A stretch of 64,000 bases of DNA from Cristatella mucedo (Eukaryota; Bryozoa; Phylactolaemata; Cristatellidae): contig WPIO01000095.1 of NCBI GenBank assembly GCA_009760855.2, forward strand, positions 1,151,001 to 1,215,000, in the 5' to 3' direction. Position numbers and translations under genes: made by a program. Under the pieces are notes generated by a model. That model ran no database searches. It had not been told where the DNA came from and worked only from the letters and a program-made list of their open reading frames with translations. Each line of letters begins with the position of its first letter. Position 1 is the stretch's first letter. This document shows, one piece after another, positions 1-11,912 of this stretch.

Positions 1-529
1 TAGATGAATAATTCGGAAGCAGCAGTGGATTTTTCGTTGAGTTGTTTCACAGCACTGCCTTCATAGCTGTTGTTTTCAGCCGTTAGTAGAGGTGGTGAGT
101 AGTACTTGCATGAGAGATGCAGTATTGACCTTTTAGAACATCTCTGTATCCTCGATGTGAGTAAAGTACGCCTTGTCCTCCTCGGCATACCAAGAAAAAT
201 GAGCCTCATTCGTTCTCTATTATCTATCCGGGGATTACCTTGCCATGGGAGTCCACTAACTGCCCTAGAAGCCTAATATAATCCATGAAGCAGCTGCAGT
301 TGTACTCCGAGGGTCTGGCTAGCAGACTGCTGCCCGGCATTTTCATGTTTTACTATCGAGTCTTGTACATCCGGTTCTTGGTGAGCAGCTGACAGGGCTC
401 AGTTCGGGCAAAGCTGAGCTGCCGAGATTCGTCAAGTTTTTGTGAGTGACGCGTTGTGGCAGCTTCTTTGATCCGGCACTAGCTGCCAAGTCATGATGCA
501 CACCATTCGTGATGCTGGTGTTCAGCCTA

Positions 530-592
530 TGTAAAGTGCCTAGAAAGAGATTGAGTTTTCTGAGGGTGCTATAAAAATGTATCATTATTATT
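530..592 (+). mobile_element. LINE/SINE 3' tail fragment
   Basis: AAAGTGCCTAGAAAGAGATT followed by GAGTTTTCTGAGGGTGCTAT and ATTATTATTA, the conserved tail found throughout the window. The sequence 5' of about 520 does not resemble the LINE coding part. Confidence 0.6.
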
Positions 593-1482
593 AGCTTACA
601 CTAAGGAAGAGAGGCTGATATGGCCCGAGGCATTTGTTAGGCTGCACCTTCCGAGGAACAACTTGCCCAGATTTCTTGAAGCATGAATTTATTTGCCTCT
701 GACCTCTCGTGTGACCTTGCCCTCTTCGGACCCTACCGATCTTGGATCCTTGGCTATTGTTCTGTTGGTTTTAGAATGAGAATATTTGTCTCTTGGCTCC
801 AAGGGCAAGCTTCTGGACTGCTGCCCCGTCAGTGTTCTGACCACTGCAGAAAGTCGGGTTCTGCTACAGTAGCGACTTTCCAGTACCGCATTTATGGTGG
901 CTGCTAGTCATGGCTATTCAAATTTCTGTCTGCCCGTCCAGCCATTACTCTGGCTCTCGTAGGACGGACTACAGGCTACAGCTGCCAGTCCAAATCTGGT
1001 CTGTGCCGGTCATAGTTGGCAAAGCATTGTGGTGAGGGTAGGCCGACAGCTGCCATCTAGGGGCATTGGTACCCTAACTGGTACTCACGAGGTATGCTCT
1101 CGTGTGTCTTATTAAAGCAATTAGGTGGTCCGCTTTTATTAAGGAAAAGCTTTCCAAGCTGTTGAGTTGATAATTAGGACTTTCAGGGATGATTACTATT
1201 GCAAACCTATTGCCTTGTGTTCTTGAGATCACTTCTTTGCTGAAGTTTCTTCCACTGTCTGGCTGATAGTGTATTCATATTATAAGGGCAGACTCCTAAG
1301 ACGCAGTTCCTTGGGGACCATACTGAAATATTAGGATCTTACTTTAGCCAGGTTATAATAATACCACAAGAGGTTCTCGAAAGTTCATGGATTATGACAA
1401 ATAGGAGCTGAATATGTCATAATCTATAGCTTAAATCATTGAGCATGCTACCACTAACCATTTGATCGTGCTTCCTTTGCAG

Positions 1483-1556
1483 CAAATGCAAAGTTCCTAG
1501 AAAGAGATTGAGTTCTCCGAGGGCGCTATATCAAATGTATTAATATTAATATTATT
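1483..1556 (+). mobile_element. LINE/SINE 3' tail fragment
   Basis: GCAAATGCAAAGTTCCTAGA, then AAGAGATTGAGTTCTCCGAG and the ATT-rich end. Tail only. Confidence 0.6.
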
Positions 1557-2104
1557 AGAGAGTATTGCTGAACATCTGAAGGAACAGCTAGGCAGATATA
1601 ATTTAAGCTTCGATGTGAGTTGTATGCTATATTATTATGTAATATTACTATGTAAATGCAGCCCTCCGTGACTGTTTAAACTGCTCCATGCAACCAAATA
1701 TACCTGCTTTATTAAATTTAGGGGGTTCTTAATTGCTGCTGTGCTATGTGTAAACCGGCATACGCGTGTGCATCGATGCAGCAGCTTTGGATTGACACAG
1801 ACTGCTAACATTACCAATGCCGTGTTTGAAGAACGGGACCTAAATTCAGGAGGCACTATAGCATTGCTGTAGCATTTGATGGCAGAAGTTTGGGATAATC
1901 GCTGAGAACCCTTAGCATCTTGCACGGGTCTTATTGCTAACGACTTCATTGCAGCAGTATGTCGAATGGCTTGAGGCCATTACGAATGCAAATACTGTTC
2001 TATTTTCCTTAGTTTTAACATTAAAACATCGGGCTGTCTAAAAGCTATGTAGTGGGCCAGCATGTAGCCAGCCATTGCTGCTGTAGTACATACTGTCGCA
2101 TTAT

Positions 2105-2275
2105 GCTCCCGTGTCTTACTCCAGGAGTAAGGCCCCTCACTTAACAGCCCAGGTCGTGGGTCTGAGTCCGGCAGTTAACAACTTTTCGATGCCTGCTGCG
2201 AACGATGGTAATAGCCATTAAGGCTCTTCTACTGCTAGATAAATAAGGCTGCTCAATCAGCTAACCTTTACTTAC
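2105..2275 (+). mobile_element. SINE-A copy
   Basis: CCAGGTCGTGGGTCTGAGTC (B box), AGCCATTAAGGCTCTTCTAC, AAATAAGGCTGCTCAATCAG CTAACC end. Confidence 0.65.
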
Positions 2276-3485
2276 CTGACCTGCTTGTTGACGGTAGCTC
2301 ATGACATCCTATTTGTGAGCTTATGCAGGTTGTTGAGCATATTTGGTCCTTACAAAACTAAGCTAGAGACTAGAATATGTTAACATGATACCATCGCCAC
2401 CTCAGCTGTCATTGTGGACAGTATCTTCATACCCATACTGGGCAACCTCTTGCTTAAGCCATAGTATGCAGTTGATTCCAGTTATTAGGTTGATGCTACA
2501 GACGTACCAGTTATTAGGTTGATGCCGGCAGTTAGCAATCGCCTGTTAATTTTCTAGCCAAACATCTGCCGACTTTCTCGAGACCGATTCATTCAAACTG
2601 TTTGCCCTGAAATTATTTTGTAGATGTCAAGTTTATTTGGTATTTATTACCAGACATATAGAAGCAGTTCAGGAATGGGACATTCAGAATAAATGCCCTT
2701 TGTCGACCAGAAAACTGGCTTATACTTTATAAAATGCCTGTATGCTCTATGATACCTTCAGCAGACCCTTACAAATGAACTACTATTAACCCTCGGTGCG
2801 CCCAAACTGTTTGTACAGCGATCCACTTTTGAAGGACCATTTTTCTCTGGGCTAAGCTCTTCAAACTGCACTAATGAACGATAAATTCCCAGAGGAATGG
2901 ATCGGCAATCAAACCCTCTTCGAAAATCCGGTCTCCTGTGGGTCGTGATTCATGCTTGCTGCATTTACTTCGAGTGTTTTTCATGACTCAACATTTAGTG
3001 CTTGGCTATCCATCTATAAACACCTGAGATATTTCATTCTAGATTGTGTAGTGTTTGAACGGCCTATTAGAATATTGGACACTATCTTCAAGTTCACTGG
3101 TGTGTTCTTGCCATTTCTTTTTAAATGATTTGCCACATAGACACCACTTATATCGACCTGACTGTATCGTGCTCGGTCTACGAATATTCGAAAATCTTTT
3201 TCTAAAAAAGAAAAACGAAAGCATTTTCATTCTCTTTGAAGGCTGAGATATTCTCAGCAGCCCAAACTTGGAAGTTGTGTTTATTCCGATTCTACCCTAT
3301 GCTTCTGAGGTGCATGACACTCCTTAAAGCAGAGTATCGCTGCATGCATGCACTATTGGATTCGCAGGCAACAAAACTACCTATGAATTTCTACGAATCT
3401 CTACCACATAGTGCATATTACATAACTTTTTGGACTCCTATACCATGTAACCGTGATCCAAATGATGGCCTCTTCTTTTTTTTAG

Positions 3486-3625
3486 ATGACCTTGACAGCT
3501 CACTGCCGATGAAATTGCAATTCGGCCTGGTCATTGGAGGTAGCTTATTGTTTATCTGCTTACTTGTGGCACTGGTTCTGCTGGCTCGTCAAAGAAAGAA
3601 ATCTATTCTTGTTATAACTGACGAG
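3486..3625 (+). CDS. Receptor tyrosine kinase, transmembrane exon
   Basis: The exon has a strong 3' splice site (T-rich tract then TTTTTTTAG) and a 5' site GAG|GTATGA. Two bases complete a split codon, then 46 codons follow, ending in phase 0. The peptide has a short polar stretch (DLDSSLPMKLQ), a hydrophobic run of about 24 residues (FGLVIGG...VALVLLA) and a basic stop-transfer ARQRKK, the signature of a single-pass type I membrane segment. It is assigned to the kinase gene because the next plus-strand exon (14454) starts in a compatible phase and is a typical juxtamembrane segment. The upstream exon must end in phase 1. No ectodomain exon was recognised between 1 and 3485, so the ligand-binding part is probably outside the window. 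Seen: the TM segment and splice sites. Inferred: membership of this gene. Confidence 0.72.
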
Positions 3626-4919
3626 GTATGATGAACAAGACTATCTGCAGAATTAGAATATGCTAGCCATAGTGTAAATCAAAATTATTCATCTAGTTCA
3701 CCTGAGCTTGTATTGTTGCAATCCTTGTTGGATTGCATTTGCCGGGCTGTGATTTCATCCATGCAAATCCAGAGTCTCCCATAAAATTTGTGTGGCTTTC
3801 GAATGAAGAGCTGAACTGCTTCATAATATAGCTCGTGGCTCTCACGAATCACAGAAGTTGTATGCACTGCAATTGCAAAAAGTAGATTTATGTTGTCTGC
3901 ACATGCAATAATACACGGAATGCGGTATTTGGTGTGTGCGTATTAGATATGCAATGATCCCGGACGTAATAATGTGTGCTGTGATGCATGTATTGGCCGT
4001 AGGCCGCGGGTCTGTCTCAAGCATTACCTAGAGCTTTGTTAGATGTAGTACCGTCATAGCTGGTGTCAACGGTGGAGCTTCTTTTTATACCGTTTTAAGC
4101 AAATGCCTCGAACTTTGAGGAACTCCGTGTGCTGCAAGCCTTGCTAGTGATTGTCTTGGTGAATTTGAATTTTCCAACTTGCTTTCTTAACCGGAAAATA
4201 GCTTATCGGCGATCAAGATGCACGCAACTGCTGAAAAATGTGTCGTTGCACATTTGGGATCAGGCTGTGCTGGGATATGCTGAGAGCAGCAGTCCACCTT
4301 TACTCTGCTGACACCCAGCAGCTCGGGCCCTCGGTGGTGGGCTCAGGCACTGAGCTTGCTTGTGGCACTATGCCATGCTTCTCTATGCTGCTAATTGCCG
4401 GTCAGCCACCGCCGCAGCTAGCAATGCTAGCAAGCAACCAAAAAAGGGTGAAGCTAATTTGTAGCCCCCAATCTATAGCGCACTGACTGTTCGCCTCCCC
4501 TCCCCCATTTGCGGCTGGCGATAGAAAGAGGCTCGCATTGTGGTCCAGCTCAACCAGACCAAGCATACTAACTAACTGCAAGATGCATAGAGCAGCTGTC
4601 CATAGCCACGAGCTTTTTGGATGGTCTAAATATCGACTTTTAGTGGGCATAACGAGATGAATTGCCACCGAGGCGTCAGAAAAACTTTCCCGTCTTAATA
4701 GCTCAGCAGTCAAGATAAGATAGAGCCATTTCTGCCCAATGCATATAGTTTACTTAAAAAACTAGTTAGGTTTCAAGTCTTACAGATACGCTTTCCTTAT
4801 TTCAGGTAATCTATAGATTGGAACATATCTGCTGTAATTGATTGCCTGTGCCTGAGGTCGCATTCACATTAAATTCTAGGAAGCCTATCTGTGCTTTTCT
4901 GGAAGCAGTGATCATGAGC

Positions 4920-5840
4920 CCTTAAGGGCAAATGTAAGAAAATACTGAGAAGACTGGTTCAAGAATCAAATAATTTTGTATAATACCTTTCAAAAGACCA
5001 AAATATTAGAACAGGGAGAAGTTTTGTTTACTTACACATATGAGAAAAATGGATCATGCATACCAGGGAGGACCCCCAAAAGCAAGGTATCCACAAACAG
5101 CAAATTTTCCGTTATCTGCATCATATGTGGCTTGTGTCCCAACTTTTTGAACCTTGGCAGACCGAAGTACTTGTGTGCAGCTTGCTGAAGTGCATGCTTG
5201 TGACTTCTACACAGCTTCATTTGCAGTGTAGTTGTTTGTCATGTAAAATCCTTAACTCGGCCAATACTTAATGACAGAGTGAAACTTGACATTCCAATAT
5301 ATCTCTACTAAGACCTCATTAGGCTAGTTTATTTCTGATTTTGGCTGGGTACATTTTGCTATACATGTCCATGAATGCCAACAGTTAAGCTCCTGGACGT
5401 TTTGTGACAATTGTGTCGAAACTTATCAAGCCGAAATCACAGTTAAACTAGCAGAGTGTGGCACAAACAGAACAGAAGTAGCCTTGCAAACTTCACTCCG
5501 GTTCTTAATGTATTGGTCATGGTATAGATTTTACACGGCACAAAGCTACACAATAAATGATCATGTGTAAAAGTCACAAGCTTGCACCAGAACAAGCTTA
5601 ACACATGTAGCTCGACCTGCCAAGGTTCAACAAGTTGGAACAGTAGTTGCATATGATGCAGATATCGGAAATTCTTTAAATTTATATATATTTTGCATGT
5701 GTTTTACATCCGGGTTAGACATGGCGTGTATAATAATTTTTGTCGTCACATGTGGGAGCCATCAGAATATCCGATCCTACTTCTGACATATTTTCTTTTG
5801 AAAGATACCCTCGAAAAATATTTGATAGTTGGACTAATTT
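4920..5840. mobile_element. Foldback (long inverted repeat) element
   Basis: The left arm (about 4930-5340) reappears as its reverse complement in the right arm (about 5400-5835). For example GCATCATATG...TTGAACCTTGGCAG...GCTTGTGACTT at 5118-5205 matches the complement of 5570-5660, and the outer CTTTCAAAAGA motif pairs with TCTTTTGAAAG near 5796. The centre holds a smaller palindrome (CTAGTTTATTTCTGAT against CCGAAATCACAGTTAAACTAG). No transposase is seen. It is probably a non-autonomous foldback or MITE-like DNA transposon. Exact ends and target duplication were not determined. Confidence 0.65.
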
Positions 5841-6339
5841 ATAAAAGAATGTCTGAACCTTTTCTTTTAACTTTTATAACCTATTAAAATGATCACGATT
5901 TTCTTCGCTACTGGGTGAGGGTAGACGAAATAGGAACTGCACTCCAGAATGTTGGAATCTGTAAGCCTCTTACCTTGCGTTTAGTACCGGTAGCTCACGC
6001 TTGATTCAATTGAGATAAAGTGGAATTTAAAAGGTAAATTATGGGGCCCTTACTTAGCCATGAGGCTCCAGAGAGACATCTTGTCTCTCTCTTTATTTTA
6101 ATTGTACGCTCGACGGGGTGAGATCGGCGCCTCTTTAGCCCCCTCTAGGCCTTCAGACCCCATCTGAAGGCAGACTCTGATGATTGGATGGTGCGCCACC
6201 CTGCAAGACGTTCAGACCCTCGACAAAATACGGCGGCCGTCTCATGAAACAATGGGAATGGTAAACAAGCAAGACATTCAATTTTCTTACCGAAGGTACA
6301 CTTCCTGAATTCAGTTTGCAGCCTCCTTAAAAATAATGT

Positions 6340-6440
6340 ATGATCACTCAAAGGATAATTCACGAAGACCCAGTAAATGCTGTCGGAAACAGGTGCGTTT
6401 TAAGCTTCTTTTTAAGTTTGTCAAGTCGTGACATCAGTCT
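6340..6440 (-). mobile_element. Decayed LINE 3' scrap (reversed)
   Basis: GATAATTCACGAAGACCCAG then TAAATGCTGTC is the reverse of the LINE segment GACAGCATTTAGTGGGTCCC around its stop codon. Confidence 0.45.
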
Positions 6441-8751
6441 TATGATTTGTTGCTACGATGACAGATGGTTTGGACGGTGCTGCGTTGACTTGCATTTACT
6501 TGCTAAAGACCAGTGCCCGTGCTAATTTCGGACTGGACTTTGGTCGGTAAGGCAATTCTTGCATTTTCAAAAAAGTCTGGGGACAGTTCGTGGATACGAT
6601 TTAGCGTCAGCTTTGGGCTGAAGCCAAGACCGGCTGAGCCAGCTCAACTTGATCCGGTATGGAATGGTGACAAAGAATAGCTGCGTCGTCTCCATATCCC
6701 TTAAGGAATCCCAGAGAACAAAAGCGAAGGGAAATGTGTGCCTAAAACTAGCAAGCACATCCTTCATGTTACAGGATAGCCTTGCGAATGCCTAGCAGGC
6801 TAAGCACTGAGGACGGCGTGCTCCGCTAGCTATCACAGTTTGCGATCTACGGCTGTGTTTCTTGCATCGAAGACTCACTGAAAAGTGCTCTGCATCTAGC
6901 GCCTGTGAGTGTATGCACTTCGGTGCTTTAATGTGAAGATTGCCAAGCAGTGGGTCGTGTTACTAAAACATGTCACAGCTCTTGTCACTAAGAAACTATC
7001 GTGGCTCTTATCTTTGAGAAATTTTCATTTCAGTCTGGTTGTCGATCTTAAAATACACCCAGCAGCCATGCAATTATTCATTTGCTATTATATGTGCCGT
7101 ACATACCTTGACTTCGGCCTAATAATATAGCAAGATGTATGACCCATGGAAAGCCTGCTGATGGCTTGGAAGTGGGCTGCTTCGGCGGTGGACAGTGGCC
7201 TGGCGGGAGAGCTTAGGAGTAACGATCTTGGAGAGCTGCTGGACTCCTCTGCATAGTCCTATTGCCAAAATAATCGCACGGGAGAGACGTGCAGCAAGAA
7301 GAGAATCCCCTGCATCGCCAGCTCTCCTTAACAACTGGCGGCGCTCCTCCTGCCTTCCTCTCTTTTCTCTCCACCCGTCCGACTGTCTCTGTCGCTCCGA
7401 GCATCTATAGATCTCTCTTTTTCTCTTTGGTTGGTATCTCTCTTCTTTCCTAATTGTTCAAAACGTTACTCGCTTTATAGCCAACCAGGGGCCATTGTCA
7501 CACGATCCTATCAATCGTTAGTTCAGTCCAGCCGATTGACAGCATCATAAAAAAGTCCATAACAGATGTAGCCAGCCGAATTCTGCAGCATGAACTGTTG
7601 ATCGAACAAGTGCCAGCTCAATGCAGTTAACGGTGCTCCTACTTAATTCCCAGTTGTGGTAGCAGTCCCGTGCATTCAGTGGTTTCTGGAAGTGTGTTTT
7701 GCTTTAGCAGAGGTTTTTTCTTTTTAATGAACTCGGTCTTCAGGTGCTTGGTACTTTCGTCAATACTGTCAATGAAGCATTATATTTCTTTTAAATAAAT
7801 CAATGCCGACTGCTGCCATTTTTCATAGTGCACTTGACGATACATGTCTTACCGCTTTGCGAAACCTCCCTTGATTACTAATGCCTTAATTTTTAGCAAT
7901 ATAATGGAGTACTTACCTTCTCCATGTTGGTCGGTGATGACTAGAAGATGTGGTTACCTGACAAGCTGTAGCCATGGGCTTTTGCAGCTTTTGCACCTGC
8001 CGTGAATTCATTGCATCCGTCAGGCAAAGTAGAACTTGACATCTGAGGCACGATTCTTAAAATACTTTGATCGGTAGCACTATTTGACCGTAGAGCTTGT
8101 GAAGCTGTTCAGTAGCAGCACATTACACCGTAGCTGGGGGGACTACAAATCGATGAGTCACAACTTACGGTAGCTTATCCTTTGATAACATCTCAAGAAC
8201 ATCGGAACATGATTATGAATATTTGTTGACGACATCAAGTATGCATAAGCAACTCAGTACCATTCCCGTGTAGCAAGAACATTGCTCCGTATGTGCCCGT
8301 GATGCAGTGACACGTGCAGAGGCCCTCAGTCGGCTACTTAGCTTGACCCTGCTCACTTGCATTCTATCGGTGGGGTGGTCGTCCGGTGCATCGATCTAGC
8401 AAGAGCTACCTATGCTAACATGCAAGCTACGAGGCTGTTGAATCAGCTAACCTTTACTATGTTGTTAAAAATCAAGTCACCACCATGTAAAGATTTAACA
8501 CTACATAATATCATCGACCATGCCAGCGTTTAGTTCGGGTCGAGTTGAAGATTAAATTTTCTCTGCCCTTATAATTTTAATAATGAAATTTGTACAGCAA
8601 CCTGAGAGACCTCAACCTCTTTCTAGGCAATGTTGATTTGCTGTAAATGAAGCATTACAACATTGCTAATAATGTGCAGTGTCTGCATTTGTAAGCACAC
8701 AAAGAACAATTCACAGTGACCTAGCACATACTATGCGGAACAAGTGCATTT

Positions 8752-8753
<2 letters not shown>

Positions 8754-8795
<42 letters not shown>
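8754..8795. repeat. (AAT)n microsatellite
   Basis: 42 bp of AAT repeats, the terminal repeat of the reversed LINE copy. Confidence 0.95.
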
Positions 8796-8796
<1 letters not shown>

Positions 8797-8826
8797 CACT
8801 TGATAAAGCGCCCTCAGAGAACCCAC

Positions 8827-8827
<1 letters not shown>

Positions 8828-8868
<41 letters not shown>
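8828..8868. repeat. (TC)n microsatellite inside a LINE tail
   Basis: 41 bp of TC repeats in place of the ordinary AATCTCTTTCTAGG of the tail. Confidence 0.95.
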
Positions 8869-8869
<1 letters not shown>

Positions 8870-10740
8870 GGCGCTTTACATTTGCTTTAAAGGGAAATGC
8901 AATTGAATGGTGAGTAACATCATGCTTGATAAACAAACAATTTTTAGCTTCTCCTTAAATGTTTTCAATTTAGCTGGTGTGGCTTTGGGGGTATACTAAC
9001 TAAAGGAACGGTCTCCGAGAGATTTGAGGTTGGTTCGAGGCACAACTAAAAGACGAGTCACAAGAGTGGGTGGTACCATACTTTGCCTGATTGGAAAATA
9101 GCTAGGATAGATAGGCTAGAGAAAGAGAATGAAGGGGTTTAAAAGTGACTGGTACACGTGACTGGTACAATCTTAAACTCAATAGGCTGCCTGATGAGCA
9201 GCTGGTTCAGGTCGGGGAGACGTTGTGCAATGTAGCAAGTAGGACGCTCAGGACAGAAAAACCCTGGCTGCAAAATTTTTACATCAGCTGTAAGTACATT
9301 ATTGCACAGACCGGAAGACACCTTAAAGTAGAGCGCTGCAAAAGTTGAGATGGGATGATACAAATGCTTGGCAATCTGGAGTTTTGGCCTTATCTAAGCA
9401 TGCCCGATTTTTTATATTTTTACGATATTTTTATGTTTTTTATGTTACTCAGCTGACTGCAGGCAGACGTAACTTTGGAATGTTTGTGTTCATCTAGCAA
9501 AAAGTTATTGTTTAGCATAACACCATGATTTCGTGCAGATGTTTTAGGAAATGTGGTGCCGGAGCCCATTTGAGGGATAGGTTTTCTCATTTCTGAGTAA
9601 TTCAAAGTTTTCCCAAAACTATTATGTTTGGTTTTATGCTCACTTAATGTAATTCTTGTTATCCAATTATTAATTTCTTGAATAAATGCAGCAATTAGTT
9701 AAAAGAATTGTATTCCTCTGCAGGTCCTATATATTAAAAATTTGCCTTGACGTCTAGTTGGTCTTTCTTGCTAGTCATCTATCAAATCTGGTGGGTCCCT
9801 CCAAATGCACACTTATGTTTACATGTAGTCAGGTTGGGATCTGGCTTGACTTGCAAATTAGTTCGATTATTCGAGCATTAGTACGATTTAGCACTGGTTG
9901 CAGTTTTACTTCTAGCTTGAGACGAGGACTTCTCTACTATAAATACCTAGTTGGCTTTTGGGTTTTGTAAATATGAATGTCTGTTCTAAATGCCAGCTAA
10001 ATGCTGCTTACTGTAGAATTACTCGGTTCTGTAGCACCTCAAATCGACTTCATGCGATAGGCTTTTGATTTTTAATGAGTGCTCAGCCAAAAAACTGTTC
10101 TGGTTAGAAACTACCCATTTAAGAAATACAGTTGAATATACTGACTGTGCATAGTGTAGATCACAGTTTTGATGGAATATGGGCAAGCACTCAATAATTG
10201 GTGTCTAGTGACTGTTTGATTTGACAGCAGTAACGTTTCACAAAAGTAAGCAGTTTCTGTAATAAGCCAACACAGCTCAGGTCCAAAATTCAGCTCATCC
10301 ATCAGCACTTGTGCATCTGAACAGCATTATCGTTATTCAATGATAATTCTTTTGGATGTTCAGCACTTATACTAGCTTTGAACCTGAAGTGTAGACTGTT
10401 TCAAAGATTTTCTTTCAAGCTATCTCGAGTTGTCAGCTACTGCACAGATAGAGTTTGAAAATTTAATAGTCTGAATATCTATACCAACTTACGACGAAGC
10501 ATCACTTGCAAGATATTGCATTAGGCTAGCTTGAGCAATGGGGGTAAACGTTTAAGAGAAGGGCTAAAGCTATATTCCTGTAAAAATGACTCGAGCTTGG
10601 AGAACAAGAGCAAACTTAAACTTATATCACACGTACAAATGTAGTGACTAGTTGAATGTTTTTTATTCTCATTTGCTGAGTCTAGAAGATCGCAAATTTA
10701 TCTGGCAAAATGAATATAGTCTCGCTGACACTGCGATGCA

Positions 10741-10925
10741 CGTTCTTTCTTCAGCTTTCTCTCTTTATCTCTATCTCTCTCCTTCCCTCTGTCTCTCCCA
10801 CTCTCCCTCTCTCTTTCTCAATGTTTTTAACTCCCTCTATTCTCTCCCCACCTCTCTCTCCCTCTCTCTCCCCCCTCTCTCTCTCTCTCCCCTCTGTCTC
10901 TTTCTGTCCGTCTCTCTCTCTTGCA
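10741..10925 (+). repeat. Pyrimidine (CT-rich) tract
   Basis: About 185 bp of nearly pure C/T, imperfect TCTCTC with CCC and TTT blocks, ending in TCTCTTGCAG directly before LINE reverse-transcriptase sequence. Confidence 0.9.
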
Positions 10926-11912
10926 GGCGTAATCGCCAAGCTCAATCTAGCGGCTCACTTCTATGCAGACGACATACTTCGGTACCTGTACTTTAATTCA
11001 TCCCAGACTTCCAGCCTTACAAACTCTCTCAATTCCCTTCCTTCATGTATTGCTGACATCTGCACTTGGATGTGAGTACAACTTCTCAAATTAAAGATGA
11101 TGGGCAAACCTAGTGTGACTCGGCAATAGGAAAACCACTTCCTCAAAATGGTCTTTGCAAACATCTCCCATGGCATCTGCACTAAATCTGGGTATTTTTT
11201 CCAGTTTGACGTTTCACCAGACGACCACATCAGCTCCACGGTCAAGACTGGCTACTTTCAAATATGTAACATCGCTAAATTTTAGCCTGCGTAGACAGGG
11301 ACACCACTCCAAGTTGGTTCATGCATTTGTGACATCCTGTCTCAACTTCAGTTCTGACTACTTGTAGGTCTTCCGGTCTGTGCAATAAGGCACTTTCAGT
11401 TGATGCTAAACTTGGCAGCTAGGCATCTATTTCATGAGCATTGCAGTTGCCACATTGCACATCTTGTCACTTATCTGCACTTGCTTTCTATCAAGCAGCT
11501 CATCAACTTTAAAGTTTAGTCACTACTTGTAGGTCCCTTAATTCTCTTGCTCCAACATACCTATCAGAGCTGCTTCCCAACCAGGCCAGGTATGGTACCA
11601 CATTCTCTAATGACAAGTCGTTTAGCTGTGCCTCGGACCGACCTCAAATCCTTTGGAGACCGTGGCTGTAGCTTGTATTCTCCAAAAGCCTGGAACTCAC
11701 ACCTGACTGAAGTCACTACATTGCTCGACTTGACATTTAAAAATAACTTAAAAATCCACCTGTTCTTCACATCTTTGTGTGCTTGTACGTGTGGACTCTT
11801 GTGTTTTATATCATATCACTAATCATAATAACATGCATTTTGTATAGCTTATGTAAAGTGCCTAGAAAGAGATTGAGTTCTCCGTACGTTATACAAATGT
11901 ATTGTTATTATC
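10926..11912 (+). pseudogene. CR1/L2-group LINE fragment, RT to 3' tail, broken
   Basis: Starts in the reverse transcriptase with FYADDI (the YADD catalytic motif), goes on through the C-terminal region (HFQLMLN, DLKSFGDRG, SPKAWNS, LKIHLF), and ends with the conserved tail and ATTGTTATTATC. Several stops and frameshifts interrupt it (for example after 11283 and 11366). A retroelement copy, not a host gene. Confidence 0.8.

Larger units (their letters stand above)
1..3485. other. Non-coding, upstream or intron of the kinase gene
   Basis: No exon with convincing splice sites was found. The stretch holds two LINE-tail fragments (about 530-592 and 1483-1556), one SINE-A copy (about 2105-2275) and a short direct repeat (CCAGTTATTAGGTTGATG, twice between 2478 and 2525). 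The other open frames lack domain features or coding character. Confidence 0.5.
8620..9060 (-). mobile_element. Reversed LINE 3' end with expanded microsatellites
   Basis: The tail in reverse (GCACTTGATAAAGCGCCCTC ... TAGGCGCTTTACATTTGC) with 3' UTR (AATGGTGAGTAACATCATGC) and degenerate end of the coding part (TCTCCGAGAGATTTGAGGTT). An (AAT)n tract (8754-8795) stands at the 3' end and a (TC)n tract (8828-8868) inside the tail. A second reversed fragment (8680-8750) abuts it. Confidence 0.65.

Noticed and set aside
4402-4713. 103-codon minus-strand frame in the kinase intron
   Set aside because: No domain and no splice or promoter context; a chance frame or old transposon is more likely.
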